Origin: DATDYA01 sp035289165 | GTDB taxonomy: Bacteria; Patescibacteriota; Patescibacteriia; Magasanikbacterales; GWA2-37-8 | Direction of reading: 5' to 3' | NCBI GenBank assembly: GCA_035289165.1 | Contig: DATDYA010000012.1 | Location: 1-52,112, forward strand | DNA: 52,112 nt | Shown: positions 40,383 to 48,646 of the stretch, piece after piece | Layout: every line of letters starts with the position of its first letter | How positions within the stretch are numbered: the stretch's first letter is position 1 | Made by a program: the position numbers and the translations under genes | The notes under the pieces: model-generated | What the model saw: the letters and a program-made list of their open reading frames with translations, nothing else | What the model was told of the DNA's origin: nothing | The model's database searches: none

Positions 40383-40853
40383 ATGAGACGGAGAACTTGG
40401 TCTAAACAACAACTAATAGAAGCAACCAAAAAATGCACCAGCATAAGACAAGTTCTTAAATTTTTGTCATTAAGAGAGGCGGGTGGAAACTACGCACAAA
40501 TAAAAAAATATATTAAAGAAATCGGCATAGACTCAAGTCATTTCACTGGACCCGCCTGGAGTAAAGGCAAAACGGGCATCGGCAAACCACGAATCCTTTT
40601 AAAAAATATTTTAGTCAAGGACAATGATTTTCAAAGTTACAAACTTAAAAAAAGGTTATTTAAAGAAGGATTAAAACAACCAAAGTGTGAAGAATGTGGC
40701 TGGTGCCAAAAATCAATCGACGGCAGAATCCCCTTAGAACTAGATCATGTAAATGGGGTAAGAAACGACAACCGATTAGAAAATCTACGAATTCTCTGCC
40801 CTAACTGCCACAGCTTAAAAACAACACACCGAGGAAAAAACATTAAAAAATAA
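40383..40853 (+). CDS. HNH endonuclease, free-standing homing type
   Basis: About 156 residues from the second ATG; the ATG at 40365 gives 162. The N-terminal half is basic with an S-I-R-Q-V-L-K-F-L helix (DNA-binding-like). The C-terminal half is an HNH nuclease: C-E-E-C-G, L-E-L-D-H-V-N-G, N-R-L-E-N-L-R-I-L-C-P-N-C-H-S, so two zinc Cys pairs frame the catalytic D-H. Such genes home into or beside tRNA genes and phage genes. Here it separates a half tRNA-Leu from an intact tRNA-Leu(UAA) 4 nt downstream. No clear SD is seen. Confidence 0.8.
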   Translation: MRRRTWSKQQLIEATKKCTSIRQVLKFLSLREAGGNYAQIKKYIKEIGIDSSHFTGPAWSKGKTGIGKPRILLKNILVKDNDFQSYKLKKRLFKEGLKQPKCEECGWCQKSIDGRIPLELDHVNGVRNDNRLENLRILCPNCHSLKTTHRGKNIKK

Positions 40854-40857
40854 AAAT

Positions 40858-40939
40858 GGTCCGATGGTGGAACTGGTATACACGCGACACTTAAAATGTC
40901 GTGCCGCAAGGCATGTGGGTTCGATTCCCACTCGGACCA
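40858..40939 (+). tRNA. tRNA-Leu(UAA)
   Basis: 82 nt; acceptor GGTCCGA/TCGGACC, anticodon stem CGACA/TGTCG with loop CTTAAAA giving UAA, variable arm TGCCGCAAGGCAT, T arm GTGGG-TTCGATT-CCCAC, discriminator A. A CCA triplet follows at 40940-40942, unlike the other tRNAs here. Confidence 0.95.
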
Positions 40940-40944
40940 CCAAA

Positions 40945-40970
40945 AAATACAGTCTTTAAAGACTGTATTT
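40945..40970. terminator. Bidirectional terminator after tRNA-Leu(UAA)
   Basis: AAATACAGTCTTT/AAAGACTGTATTT is a perfect 26-nt palindrome followed by TTATTTC on the plus strand. It also ends the minus-strand gene at 40987. Confidence 0.75.
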
Positions 40971-40986
40971 TATTTCTTTACTCTCA

Positions 40987-41316
40987 CTATTCGAGGTTGG
41001 CTCGCCTTACCATTTCTTTAAAATCTCTAAACTCTTCCTTGTTAAACCCAACCACTCTAGTACTCAACAAGCTCTTTTCGAACATTTCAAAATCCACTCT
41101 TGCTACCCGGCTAACCTTTTGTTGTCGCGTACTCACCTCATGGACTACTTCTCTTCTTGCGTAACGATTAAACAATACCCGCCATTCCTCAATCGTATGT
41201 TTTCCAACTAGATCTCGGACTTCTATTAAACCAGGTTTTTTGTGTTCAACAATTAAAGACACTGGTTCTTTAGGTGGCTTAACTAACTCTTCTGGGTGAA
41301 ATCGTTCTAAAACCAT
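40987..41316 (-). CDS. Hypothetical protein, 109 residues
   Basis: A charged, soluble, helix-rich protein with E-E-W-R-V-L-F-N-R-Y-A-R-R-E-V near the centre and E-F-R-D-F-K-E-M-V-R-R-A near the end. It has no signal sequence, Cys or known motif. The gene follows the cobalamin adenosyltransferase gene by 15 nt and probably shares its transcript. I do not recognise the family. Confidence 0.6.
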   Translation of the reverse strand: MVLERFHPEELVKPPKEPVSLIVEHKKPGLIEVRDLVGKHTIEEWRVLFNRYARREVVHEVSTRQQKVSRVARVDFEMFEKSLLSTRVVGFNKEEFRDFKEMVRRANLE

Positions 41317-41331
41317 ATAAGCAATTTAATT

Positions 41332-41901
41332 TTAAACAATTATTTCCTCTTCGCCTAATTTAAAATTTACCCATCGAGCGGTTGCAAATAAAAAATCGCT
41401 CAAACGATTGAGATATTTATACAATTCTGGCCGTACATCCTTCTCTTTCCCCAAAGCCACCAGCTCTCGTTCCGTCCGACGACAAATAGTTCGTGCTTCG
41501 TGTAAATACGCCCCCAACAAGCTCCCGCCAGGTAGGATAAAATTCTTGAGCGGAGTCATTTCCCCCCACATAGCGTCAATTTTCTTTTCCATTGTCTCGA
41601 CTTGTAAAATTCCGATCACTTTAATATTCCCGGACTTCAAGAGCTCGCTTTGCAAAGAAACCAGTTCTGCTCCGACCTTAAATAGGTCTCTCTGGACGTC
41701 TTGCATATACAAGCGAAGTTCTTTCAAAAATTCATTTTCCGTTTCCAGCTTTTGCATCTGGGCTACTGCCACGCCTAAAACCGCGTTGAGCTCGTCAACA
41801 TCCCCTACAGTTTGGAGGCTAATACAATCTTTGGTGACCCGCTCCCCACTTAAAAGCGAAGTTTTACCTTCGTCGCCGGTTTTGGTATAGATTGGAGACA
41901 T
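41332..41901 (-). CDS. ATP:cob(I)alamin adenosyltransferase, PduO type
   Basis: A 189-residue helical-bundle enzyme that makes adenosylcobalamin. Y-T-K-T-G-D-E-G-K-T-S-L at 5-16 is the ATP-binding signature, V-D-E-L-N-A-V-L-G follows, and R-R-T-E-R-E-L-V-A-L near 140 is the conserved C-terminal helix with the active-site Arg. The class II ribonucleotide reductase at 43076-46558 needs its product, so the two probably work together. No cobalamin biosynthesis genes are nearby, which suggests salvage. Confidence 0.9.
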   Translation of the reverse strand: MSPIYTKTGDEGKTSLLSGERVTKDCISLQTVGDVDELNAVLGVAVAQMQKLETENEFLKELRLYMQDVQRDLFKVGAELVSLQSELLKSGNIKVIGILQVETMEKKIDAMWGEMTPLKNFILPGGSLLGAYLHEARTICRRTERELVALGKEKDVRPELYKYLNRLSDFLFATARWVNFKLGEEEIIV

Positions 41902-41931
41902 ATATTTAAAATTTAAAAATAAGTTATATTG

Positions 41932-42954
41932 CTATAATGCTCTTTTAATCATAAACGTAACATTCGGATTGGCATTTTCATAGGTAATTTTCTTATCAGG
42001 GTTATTATTCTGCCAGACACGAAATATCTCATCAGCGAAAGATTGGCCGACTGTTTCAACATTTTGAAAATCTAAGGTAATCTCACTAAACTTTTCTAAT
42101 CCTAATAGAATTCTTCTCGCCTCAGAACGAGACAAAAGATTGCGACTAATTTTATATAATTTAACCTTGACCTTCGTCTTAAAAAATTCATACTCTTCGT
42201 TAGTGTACTCACGAAAAACATCTTCAGCTATTCTATTACTTTCTAACGAAATAGCAAAAATAATCATTGTACCTTTTTGTGTTTTCTTGTCTTCAAGGAA
42301 CAAATCGGGAATCAGGTTGTTAAATAAAACCACCTTACCACTACTTTTAATTGTAAAGGCATCCGCCATTTTAGAAGTAAAGAAAATACCCTGACCAGAA
42401 TGGTGCTCTGGGTCAGTGGTCTGTTTGCCTTTCAAGAGCTGTTGTACAGCTGATAAAATATCTGGTAGACCAAATTTATTTTTTATATGTTCAAAAATCC
42501 CCACACCATCATCGTGGACAGAAAAAATTAAAACATCATTCGATCTGGAAAAGGACACCTTAAAATTACTACCACCAGAATGTTCAATGGCATTATTTAC
42601 CATCTCCAAAAAGGCGTATTCGATAATATTTCGCACGTTATCTTTTAGGCCTAATACTACCCCCGAATTCTGCTTTACTTCTTGTAGCACGTTTTCTTCG
42701 CTCTGATTACCGACTGTAAAAGACCTGTTGAATACGTTTACTTTTTCTTTTTCTTTTCCCCAGCTTTCTTTATTGGCTAAAACATACCGCGCCTGATTAG
42801 TACTACCCAAAAGAGCAATCTTACCCTCAATCCTCAACGCTTGAAAAAAACGATTAACATAACCCCGCGATAAGCCAGTTTGCGAAACAATCTCCTTAGA
42901 CTCTACAGAGCCTTTTTGTTTAATTTTCTCTATAATTAGCTCTTTTATATCCAT
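41932..42954 (-). CDS. HTH + GHKL-ATPase + STAS-like (DUF4325) regulator
   Basis: 340 residues from the chosen start (M-D-I-K-E-L); the ATG at 43014 would lie in the operator. Residues about 1-60 are a winged-helix-like domain (K-G-S-V-E-S-K-E-I-V with a Y-V-N-R-F-F recognition helix). About 95-225 is a histidine-kinase-type ATPase with M-V-N-N-A-I-E-H-S, D-D-G-V-G-I-F and G-Q-G-I-F; no phospho-acceptor His domain is seen. The last 90 residues resemble the STAS-like DUF4325 domain. It could act as an anti-sigma or switch-type regulator. The operator at 42960-43022 suggests autoregulation. Confidence 0.75.
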   Translation of the reverse strand: MDIKELIIEKIKQKGSVESKEIVSQTGLSRGYVNRFFQALRIEGKIALLGSTNQARYVLANKESWGKEKEKVNVFNRSFTVGNQSEENVLQEVKQNSGVVLGLKDNVRNIIEYAFLEMVNNAIEHSGGSNFKVSFSRSNDVLIFSVHDDGVGIFEHIKNKFGLPDILSAVQQLLKGKQTTDPEHHSGQGIFFTSKMADAFTIKSSGKVVLFNNLIPDLFLEDKKTQKGTMIIFAISLESNRIAEDVFREYTNEEYEFFKTKVKVKLYKISRNLLSRSEARRILLGLEKFSEITLDFQNVETVGQSFADEIFRVWQNNNPDKKITYENANPNVTFMIKRAL

Positions 42955-42959
42955 ATAAG

Positions 42960-43022
42960 TAGACAAGTTGTATACAAGTTTAATAATAACACATAATACT
43001 AAACTTGTCAACAACTTGTCTA
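42960..43022. promoter_or_regulatory. Large inverted-repeat operator of the HTH-ATPase gene
   Basis: Two arms of 23 nt (42960-42982 and 43000-43022) are reverse complements except for 2 nt, separated by 17 nt. Each arm holds two copies of an ACAAGTT/AACTTGT word, so four half-sites frame the promoter. The distal arm covers the -35 and the proximal arm covers the start of transcription, 6 nt before the ATG. Confidence 0.65.
42983..43011 (-). promoter_or_regulatory. Sigma70 promoter of the HTH-ATPase gene
   Basis: Minus-strand TTGACA (43006-43011), 17-nt spacer, TATTAT (42983-42988). A start near 42976 gives a leader of about 22 nt. Both hexamers sit between or within the operator arms. Confidence 0.7.
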
Positions 43023-43023
43023 C

Positions 43024-43050
43024 AAAAAACGCCTGGTTTTACCCAGGCGT
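43024..43050 (-). terminator. Terminator of nrdJ
   Basis: On the minus strand ACGCCTGG pairs with CCAGGCGT (43029-43036 and 43043-43050), followed by TTTTTTG. It lies about 25 nt after the nrdJ stop and directly upstream of the operator at 42960-43022. Confidence 0.82.
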
Positions 43051-43075
43051 CAAGCATCGAATTTATGTCTTCTAC

Positions 43076-46000
43076 TTAGCTACAACCAGTAGTACTACCA
43101 CAGTTAAGACATTTATAACAACTGCCATTGCGAATCGTAATATGCCCGCAAGTTGGACAGGGTGGCGCGTCCCCCATCATTCCAGAGAGTTGTTTATCTA
43201 TAGCCTCGCCATCAATTTTCTCTTCAGTAATACTTGGCAAAACTGGTTGCTCATCGGTCGCCACTTCGGGAAGTTTATCACCTACTGTTTCCACTTTGTC
43301 CCCCAAAGGCATCGCCTTTTGCTCAACATTCGCTAGCGCCGCCATGTGTTCGGCCCGGTTCTTTTGAATACCAGTTGGTTTGACCTGAACGAAATCTGTC
43401 CGGCCAAGATACTCCATACCAAGTACCCGGAAGACGAAATCAACAATCGAAGTGGAAAATTTAATATTCGGATGGTCAGCCATACCGCTTGGTTCAAAAC
43501 GGGTGAAGGTAAATTTTTCAACATATTCTTCCAGGGGAACGCCGTATTGTAAACCCGTAGAAATAGAGATGGCGAATAGATTCAAAAGACTACGGAAAGA
43601 AGCTCCCTCTTTATACATATCAATAAACACCTCACCCAAACGGCCATCCGGATATTCACCAGTACGAAGGAATATTTTTTGTCCGCCCACTTTCGCCTTA
43701 ATCGTTAACCCGCTTCGCTTATATGGCATCTTACGTTGTTCACCATGAATGTAGATCTTTGTTCCTTGGCTTGTGCCATCGTGGGCATACTTCACCTGGG
43801 CATTTTCACTAGATACGGCTTGCTGGATGTCGCCGTTCTCTCCACTAAATAAAACGTAGTTATGTCCAACCGGCGCCTTAACTTCTGGTGTTTTAATTGG
43901 AGTCTTGTCTTCAACAACTTCTTTCTTTTCTTCCTTTGCTTCGGCTTTTTCTTGGCCACTATCTTTACTCTTTGAAGAAAGCGGCTGGGATAATTTACAA
44001 CCATCGCGATAAATAGCAATCGCTTTCAATCCTAATTTCCAGGAAGCAACATAGGCAATTTTTACATCCTCAATCGTCGCCTCGTTCGCCATGTTAATAG
44101 TTTTTGAAATTGCTCCAGATAAGAAAGGTTGAACAGCAGCCATCATGCGGATATGGCCTAGATAATGGATATATCTTTGACCTTTTTTACCATTTTTGTT
44201 AGCGGTATCGAAAACAGCATAATGTTCCTTTCGTAAATGAGGGGCGCCTTCAATTGTCATTGCTCCGCAAACATATTCATTCGCTAGATTTATTTCATCA
44301 TTAGTAAATCCAAGAGCAGTGAGCAAATTAAAGTTAGGATCATTATATTGTTCGCTGGTAAACCCAAGTCGCTTTAGAGTATCTTCTCCAAAAGTCCAGA
44401 CATTAAAGGCAAACTGTAATTCAAATACTGACACTAATCCTTTCTCCAACTTAGTAATATCTTCATGAGTAAATCCCTTGGCCTTCAAAGCCTCGTGGCT
44501 TAAAGCCGGAGAACCTCTTAGGGTACCATGGCCCTTCAAATATTTAACAACGTCTTCTACTTCTTTACTATTGTAACCTAAAGTCTTCAAGGCAGTTGGC
44601 ACCGCTTCGTTTACAATTTTAAAATAACCGCCGCCGGCTAATTTCTTAAATTTAACTAACGCAAAATCTGGTTCCACACCCGTTGTTGCACAATCCATTA
44701 ACAATCCAATGGTGCCAGTCGGCGCCAACAAGGTTGTCTGGGCGTTTCTAAAACCATATTTTTCCCCCATTGCCAAAGCTTCGTTCCAAGCCTCGCGGGC
44801 CGCGGCTAATAAATATGCTGGGGCATATTCTGGACTAATCGGCATTGGTCTAACAGCCAACTCCTCATACTCTTCTTCCGGCGCGCTAAAAGCGGCGCGT
44901 CGATGATTTCTAATAACTCGTAACATTGCCTCGCGGTTCAAATTATACTTGGGGAACGGACTAATGGCACGGGCGATCTCGGCCGAAGTCTCGTATGACT
45001 CGGCCGTCATGAGCGCCGTAACACTACCAGCAAAAGCCAGAGCCTCGGGAGAATCATAAGGAATACCGGCGGTCATGAGAACACTGCCAATATTAGCATA
45101 GCCCAAACCTAAAGTACGGAAGTCATAACTATTTTGAGCAATTTCCGCGCTTGGATATTGCGCCATTAAAACGCTAATTTCTAAAACTAGAGTCCAAATA
45201 CGCGTTGTTTGTTTAAATCCATCAATGTCAAAGGTGGCGGTTTCCGAATCATAATAATGAGCGAGATTAATCGAGGCAAGATTACAAGCAGTGTCGTCTA
45301 GGAACATATACTCTGAACACGGATTCGAACCATTAATCTTCCCCGAATTAGGACAGGTATGCCACTCATTAATAGTGGTATCAAATTGGACGCCTGGGTC
45401 AGCACAAGTCCAAGCTGCACTCGTTATCTTGTCCCATAAATATCTAGCCTTTAATTTTTTCATCTCTTTACCATCAGTCCGAGAAAGTAAAGACCAGCCG
45501 TTATCATTCTCCACTGACTCCAAATACTGTTGGGAAACACGTACAGAATTGTTAGAATTTTGCCCGGAAACTGTTTGGTAGGCCTCACCCTCATAAGCGG
45601 ATTCATAACCGGCTGCTAACAAAGCCGCCACCTTCTTTTCTTCTCCTACTTTCCAGTCAATAAATTCTTCAATATCCGGGTGATCGATGTTTAAAATAAC
45701 CATCTTGGCGGCGCGACGTGTAGTACCGCCAGATTTAATTGCGCCAGCGGCTCGATCGCCAATTTTCAACCAACTCATAAGACCAGATGAACGACCACCG
45801 CCCGAGAGTTTTTCATTTTTCCCCCGTAAACTGGAAAAATTAGTACCTGTCCCGCTACCATATTTAAACAATCGCGCTTCTCGTACCCACAAATCCATAA
45901 TACCACCTTCGTTAACCAAATCATCTTTTACTGACTGAATAAAACAAGCATGCGGTTGCGGATGAGTATAAGAATCTTGAGAGCGCGTCAGTACTCCAGT

Positions 46001-46558
46001 ATCCGGATCAACATAATGGTGACCTTGAGCCGGGCCATTAATTCCATAGGCCCAATACAAACCAGTGTTAAACCATTGTGGAGAATTTGGCGCCACCATT
46101 TGGTTTATAAGCATGTACGCCAATTCTTCATAAAAAATCTGAGCGTCTTTGGCACTAGCAAAATATCCATACTTTTCTCCCCAATAACGCCAAGTACCAG
46201 CCAAACGGTGGGCGACTTGTTTCATGCTTTTTTCTGGACCCAGTTCTGGCGAGCCATCTTCTTTTAATTTAGGTGTCCCGTCTTCCTTATATTGCGGCAC
46301 CCCAGCCTTCCGAAAGTATTTTTGCGCCAAAATATCCGTCGCTACCTGTGACCACTGCTTCGGCACCTCGACATCGTCCATTTGGAATATGACCTTACCA
46401 CTAGTTTCCCGAATAACCGAAGAACGCAGTTCGTATTCGAACATATCAAACGGGCTAACGCCTTCTTTAGTGTATTGTCTTTCAAACTTTAAACCTTCTT
46501 CAGAATAAAGAAAGCTAGAATCAACCTCATAGGTACGAGTAGCCGTTTGTGTTTTCAT
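43076..46558 (-). CDS. nrdJ: Adenosylcobalamin-dependent (class II) ribonucleoside reductase
   Basis: A 1160-residue enzyme reducing ribonucleotides to deoxyribonucleotides. N-S-P-Q-W-F-N-T-G near 165 and P-H-A-C-F-I-Q-S near 208 belong to the N-terminal substrate part; N-P-C-S-E-Y-M-F-L-D-D-T-A-C-N-L at about 422-437 holds the radical Cys and Glu of the active site. A Lys/Glu-rich linker (about 848-895) leads to a C-terminal part ending in a zinc-ribbon-like C-P-T-C-G ... C-Y-K-C-L-N-C-G. Its cofactor supplier is the PduO-type enzyme at 41332. Two NrdR-box-like sites lie in front. It is monocistronic. Confidence 0.96.
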   Translation of the reverse strand: MKTQTATRTYEVDSSFLYSEEGLKFERQYTKEGVSPFDMFEYELRSSVIRETSGKVIFQMDDVEVPKQWSQVATDILAQKYFRKAGVPQYKEDGTPKLKEDGSPELGPEKSMKQVAHRLAGTWRYWGEKYGYFASAKDAQIFYEELAYMLINQMVAPNSPQWFNTGLYWAYGINGPAQGHHYVDPDTGVLTRSQDSYTHPQPHACFIQSVKDDLVNEGGIMDLWVREARLFKYGSGTGTNFSSLRGKNEKLSGGGRSSGLMSWLKIGDRAAGAIKSGGTTRRAAKMVILNIDHPDIEEFIDWKVGEEKKVAALLAAGYESAYEGEAYQTVSGQNSNNSVRVSQQYLESVENDNGWSLLSRTDGKEMKKLKARYLWDKITSAAWTCADPGVQFDTTINEWHTCPNSGKINGSNPCSEYMFLDDTACNLASINLAHYYDSETATFDIDGFKQTTRIWTLVLEISVLMAQYPSAEIAQNSYDFRTLGLGYANIGSVLMTAGIPYDSPEALAFAGSVTALMTAESYETSAEIARAISPFPKYNLNREAMLRVIRNHRRAAFSAPEEEYEELAVRPMPISPEYAPAYLLAAAREAWNEALAMGEKYGFRNAQTTLLAPTGTIGLLMDCATTGVEPDFALVKFKKLAGGGYFKIVNEAVPTALKTLGYNSKEVEDVVKYLKGHGTLRGSPALSHEALKAKGFTHEDITKLEKGLVSVFELQFAFNVWTFGEDTLKRLGFTSEQYNDPNFNLLTALGFTNDEINLANEYVCGAMTIEGAPHLRKEHYAVFDTANKNGKKGQRYIHYLGHIRMMAAVQPFLSGAISKTINMANEATIEDVKIAYVASWKLGLKAIAIYRDGCKLSQPLSSKSKDSGQEKAEAKEEKKEVVEDKTPIKTPEVKAPVGHNYVLFSGENGDIQQAVSSENAQVKYAHDGTSQGTKIYIHGEQRKMPYKRSGLTIKAKVGGQKIFLRTGEYPDGRLGEVFIDMYKEGASFRSLLNLFAISISTGLQYGVPLEEYVEKFTFTRFEPSGMADHPNIKFSTSIVDFVFRVLGMEYLGRTDFVQVKPTGIQKNRAEHMAALANVEQKAMPLGDKVETVGDKLPEVATDEQPVLPSITEEKIDGEAIDKQLSGMMGDAPPCPTCGHITIRNGSCYKCLNCGSTTGCS

Positions 46559-46616
46559 AGGTAATTAGTAAATTTCTTATTTATTTTTAAAAAACCAATT
46601 CTCTCTCCTGCCGAGT

Positions 46617-46664
46617 CCACTATAAATAGTGTTTAAAATATATTTCTACCACTAAATATAGTAT
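46617..46664 (-). promoter_or_regulatory. Paired NrdR-box-like sites upstream of nrdJ
   Basis: CCACTATAAATAGTGT (46617-46632) and CCACTAAATATAGTAT (46649-46664) are each close to the NrdR consensus ACA-C-W-A-T-A-T-A-T-W-G-T-G-T. Their start-to-start distance is 32 nt, three helical turns, as in known tandem NrdR sites. They lie 59-106 nt before the nrdJ start. The nrdR gene is not in the window. Confidence 0.65.
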
Positions 46665-46815
46665 TTTCTTCCCCAGCCATCTCATTATAGCACAAGGCCA
46701 GGCCCCCTCCAAATTTTTGTGAATACCCGCTATTTTAAAAGAAAAAGGACAAAAAAATAACCACCTCCCGGTAAGTTATCCACATGGCTTTCCCCCAAAA
46801 ACCATCTACTTTTAA

Positions 46816-47286
46816 TTATCCGTCATTTAAACCTAGGGTCGCGATAATATCTTCGGCCCTTTTTACCGCCTCAACTTCTACTTGCCCATCTGTCCAGTCC
46901 GGAAACTTTTCGCGCAAACTATTTTCCTCCTCAACAATAAGCGCCTGACGTAAACCTGACAGCTGACTCTTCAAATCCATCATCTTATTTTGCAAACTCT
47001 TTAAAACAGTGGCGTCACGATCAACCGAAGGAATGTCGTTGCCAACTAACTTCAGCTGACTACGAATCGCTTGCACAGCCTTAACAACTTGTTGCATGTT
47101 GGCAACTATCTTTTGCATTTGTTGTTTCGCGCTCTTAACCTCACGCAACATCTGCTCGGCTCTTTCCCGAGCCGCCATCTTTTTTTCCGCCTCTTCAACT
47201 GCCTTTTCTTTCGCTTCCTGATTTATCTCCTGCCCTTCGGCATAATTACGTCGCCTTAAACCATTTTCTTGTTCTTTTTCAAACAT
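46816..47286 (-). CDS. Coiled-coil protein, 156 residues
   Basis: A charged protein with an uninterrupted heptad-like pattern from about residue 20 to 115 (E-A-E-K-K-M-A-A-R-E-R, Q-Q-M-Q-K-I-V-A-N-M-Q-Q-V, L-K-S-Q-L-S-G-L). It has no signal, no membrane span and no catalytic motif. It is divergent from ruvB with a shared 47-nt spacer. Function unknown; a structural or scaffold role is the most one can say. Confidence 0.65.
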   Translation of the reverse strand: MFEKEQENGLRRRNYAEGQEINQEAKEKAVEEAEKKMAARERAEQMLREVKSAKQQMQKIVANMQQVVKAVQAIRSQLKLVGNDIPSVDRDATVLKSLQNKMMDLKSQLSGLRQALIVEEENSLREKFPDWTDGQVEVEAVKRAEDIIATLGLNDG

Positions 47287-47296
47287 ACTAACCGCT

Positions 47297-47312
47297 TTAC
47301 TATAAATAGTAT
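47297..47312 (+). promoter_or_regulatory. Palindrome-like TATAAATA element upstream of ruvB
   Basis: TTACTATAAATAGTAT resembles the nrdJ-upstream boxes, but it also contains a TATAAA -10-like hexamer at 47301-47306 at a proper distance from ruvB. It may be a plain promoter or a single NrdR-like site; one copy only. Confidence 0.35.
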
Positions 47313-47333
47313 TTGTAATACAATGAAGGCATT

Positions 47334-48368
47334 ATGCCAGAAAATAATGAAAATGACAACCGAGTCTTCGATGAAGAGGCTGGGCCAGAAGAAGTCTCTT
47401 TAGAACAAAGTCTTCGACCTTCGAATTTAGGAGATTTTGTCGGTCAAAACCAAATTAAACAAAATTTAAGCATCGCGATTGAAGCCGCCAAAAAACGTAG
47501 TGACGTACTAGAGCATATCATGCTCTATGGCAATCCTGGTCTTGGCAAAACCACTCTCGCTCATATCATCGCCAGGGAAATGGGAAGTAATATTAAAGTC
47601 ACCTCCGGACCGACCTTAGAAAAAGTTGGTGATCTCGCCGCCATACTCTCGAATCTTGAGGAAGGCGACATCCTGTTCATTGATGAAATCCACCGCTTAA
47701 ACAAAACCATTGCCGAAGTTCTTTATCCGGCCCTTGAAGACTACGCCTTAGATATTATTATCGGACAAGGACCGGCGGCCAGAAGCATCCGAATGCCACT
47801 ATCCCGTTTTACTTTAATCGGGGCCACCACTAAATTAAGTTTGTTACCCGGGCCACTTCGTGATCGCTTTGGTCATGTCTATCATTTGAACTTTTACGAA
47901 AACGAAGATATTGAAAAAATTATTCGTCGCAATTCCAGTTTATTATCTACGGAAATCAACCCGGAAGCAACCACCCTCATTTCTACTCGCTCTCGCCGCA
48001 CCCCCCGTATTGCCAACCGTCTTTTAAAACGCGTCCGGGATTATGCCGAAGTAAAAACTGGGGCTCCCATTGATACCAAAACTGCCAATGAAGCACTAGC
48101 GCTCCTTTCGATTGATGAATATGGCCTAGATGATGTTGACCGTCATTTGCTTTCCGCTTTAATTGAAAAATTTGGCGGTGGGCCAGCCGGTTTAAATACC
48201 TTGGCGGCGGCTATTGCTGAAGAAATGGATACGATTGAGACTATTTACGAACCATTCTTGTTGCAGATTGGCTTCTTGGAAAGAACCCCCCGCGGTCGTA
48301 AAGCCACCCCCAAAGCCTATGAACATTTGGGTTTTGAGCTTCCACCACAAAACCAAACTTTAATTTAA
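47334..48368 (+). CDS. ruvB: Holliday junction branch-migration ATPase RuvB
   Basis: A 344-residue AAA+ motor. Y-G-N-P-G-L-G-K-T-T near 64-73 is Walker A, I-L-F-I-D-E-I-H-R near 118 is Walker B, L-I-G-A-T-T-K near 162 is sensor 1, and T-R-S-R-R-T-P-R-I-A-N-R is the sensor-2 and RuvB C-terminal signature. With RuvA it drives branch migration in recombinational repair. ruvA and ruvC are not adjacent. SD GAAGG sits 4 nt before the ATG. Confidence 0.97.
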   Translation: MPENNENDNRVFDEEAGPEEVSLEQSLRPSNLGDFVGQNQIKQNLSIAIEAAKKRSDVLEHIMLYGNPGLGKTTLAHIIAREMGSNIKVTSGPTLEKVGDLAAILSNLEEGDILFIDEIHRLNKTIAEVLYPALEDYALDIIIGQGPAARSIRMPLSRFTLIGATTKLSLLPGPLRDRFGHVYHLNFYENEDIEKIIRRNSSLLSTEINPEATTLISTRSRRTPRIANRLLKRVRDYAEVKTGAPIDTKTANEALALLSIDEYGLDDVDRHLLSALIEKFGGGPAGLNTLAAAIAEEMDTIETIYEPFLLQIGFLERTPRGRKATPKAYEHLGFELPPQNQTLI

Positions 48369-48372
48369 AAAT

Positions 48373-48642
48373 ATGATTACCGCCCCACTTTACGTTTTAC
48401 TTCTTCTTTACTTTCTTTTTCTGGCTATTTTTATAATTTTTTCTTGCATCAACCTGTGGCATGTCTATTCGACAGGTAACCTAACATTTACCAGCTTCGC
48501 TGTTACCGTAATTGTTGGCATCGCTACCATTTTGGTACTATATGCTACTTGGACACTACTCCAAGACATTGTCTGGACCGAACGATTCACCCTCTGGAAC
48601 AATGATTGGATTACTGGCTCTTTTAGTCCTTATAGCTATTAA
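48373..48642 (+). CDS. Small two-span membrane protein
   Basis: An 89-residue protein with hydrophobic segments at about 5-28 and 40-62 and a short aromatic C-terminal tail. It starts 4 nt after ruvB and ends 4 nt before the PH-domain gene, so translation is coupled. I do not recognise it; it may be the partner subunit of the PH-domain membrane protein. Confidence 0.6.
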   Translation: MITAPLYVLLLLYFLFLAIFIIFSCINLWHVYSTGNLTFTSFAVTVIVGIATILVLYATWTLLQDIVWTERFTLWNNDWITGSFSPYSY

Positions 48643-48646
48643 ACCT

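Noticed and set aside
40309..40857. Group I intron in tRNA-Leu with an HNH gene
   Set aside because: No 3' exon with variable arm, T arm and CTTGGGT acceptor strand is found; the tRNA half is truncated.
48512..48646. Longer N-terminus for the PH-domain protein
   Set aside because: It would overlap the preceding membrane-protein gene by over 130 nt; the ATG at 48647 follows its stop by 4 nt.
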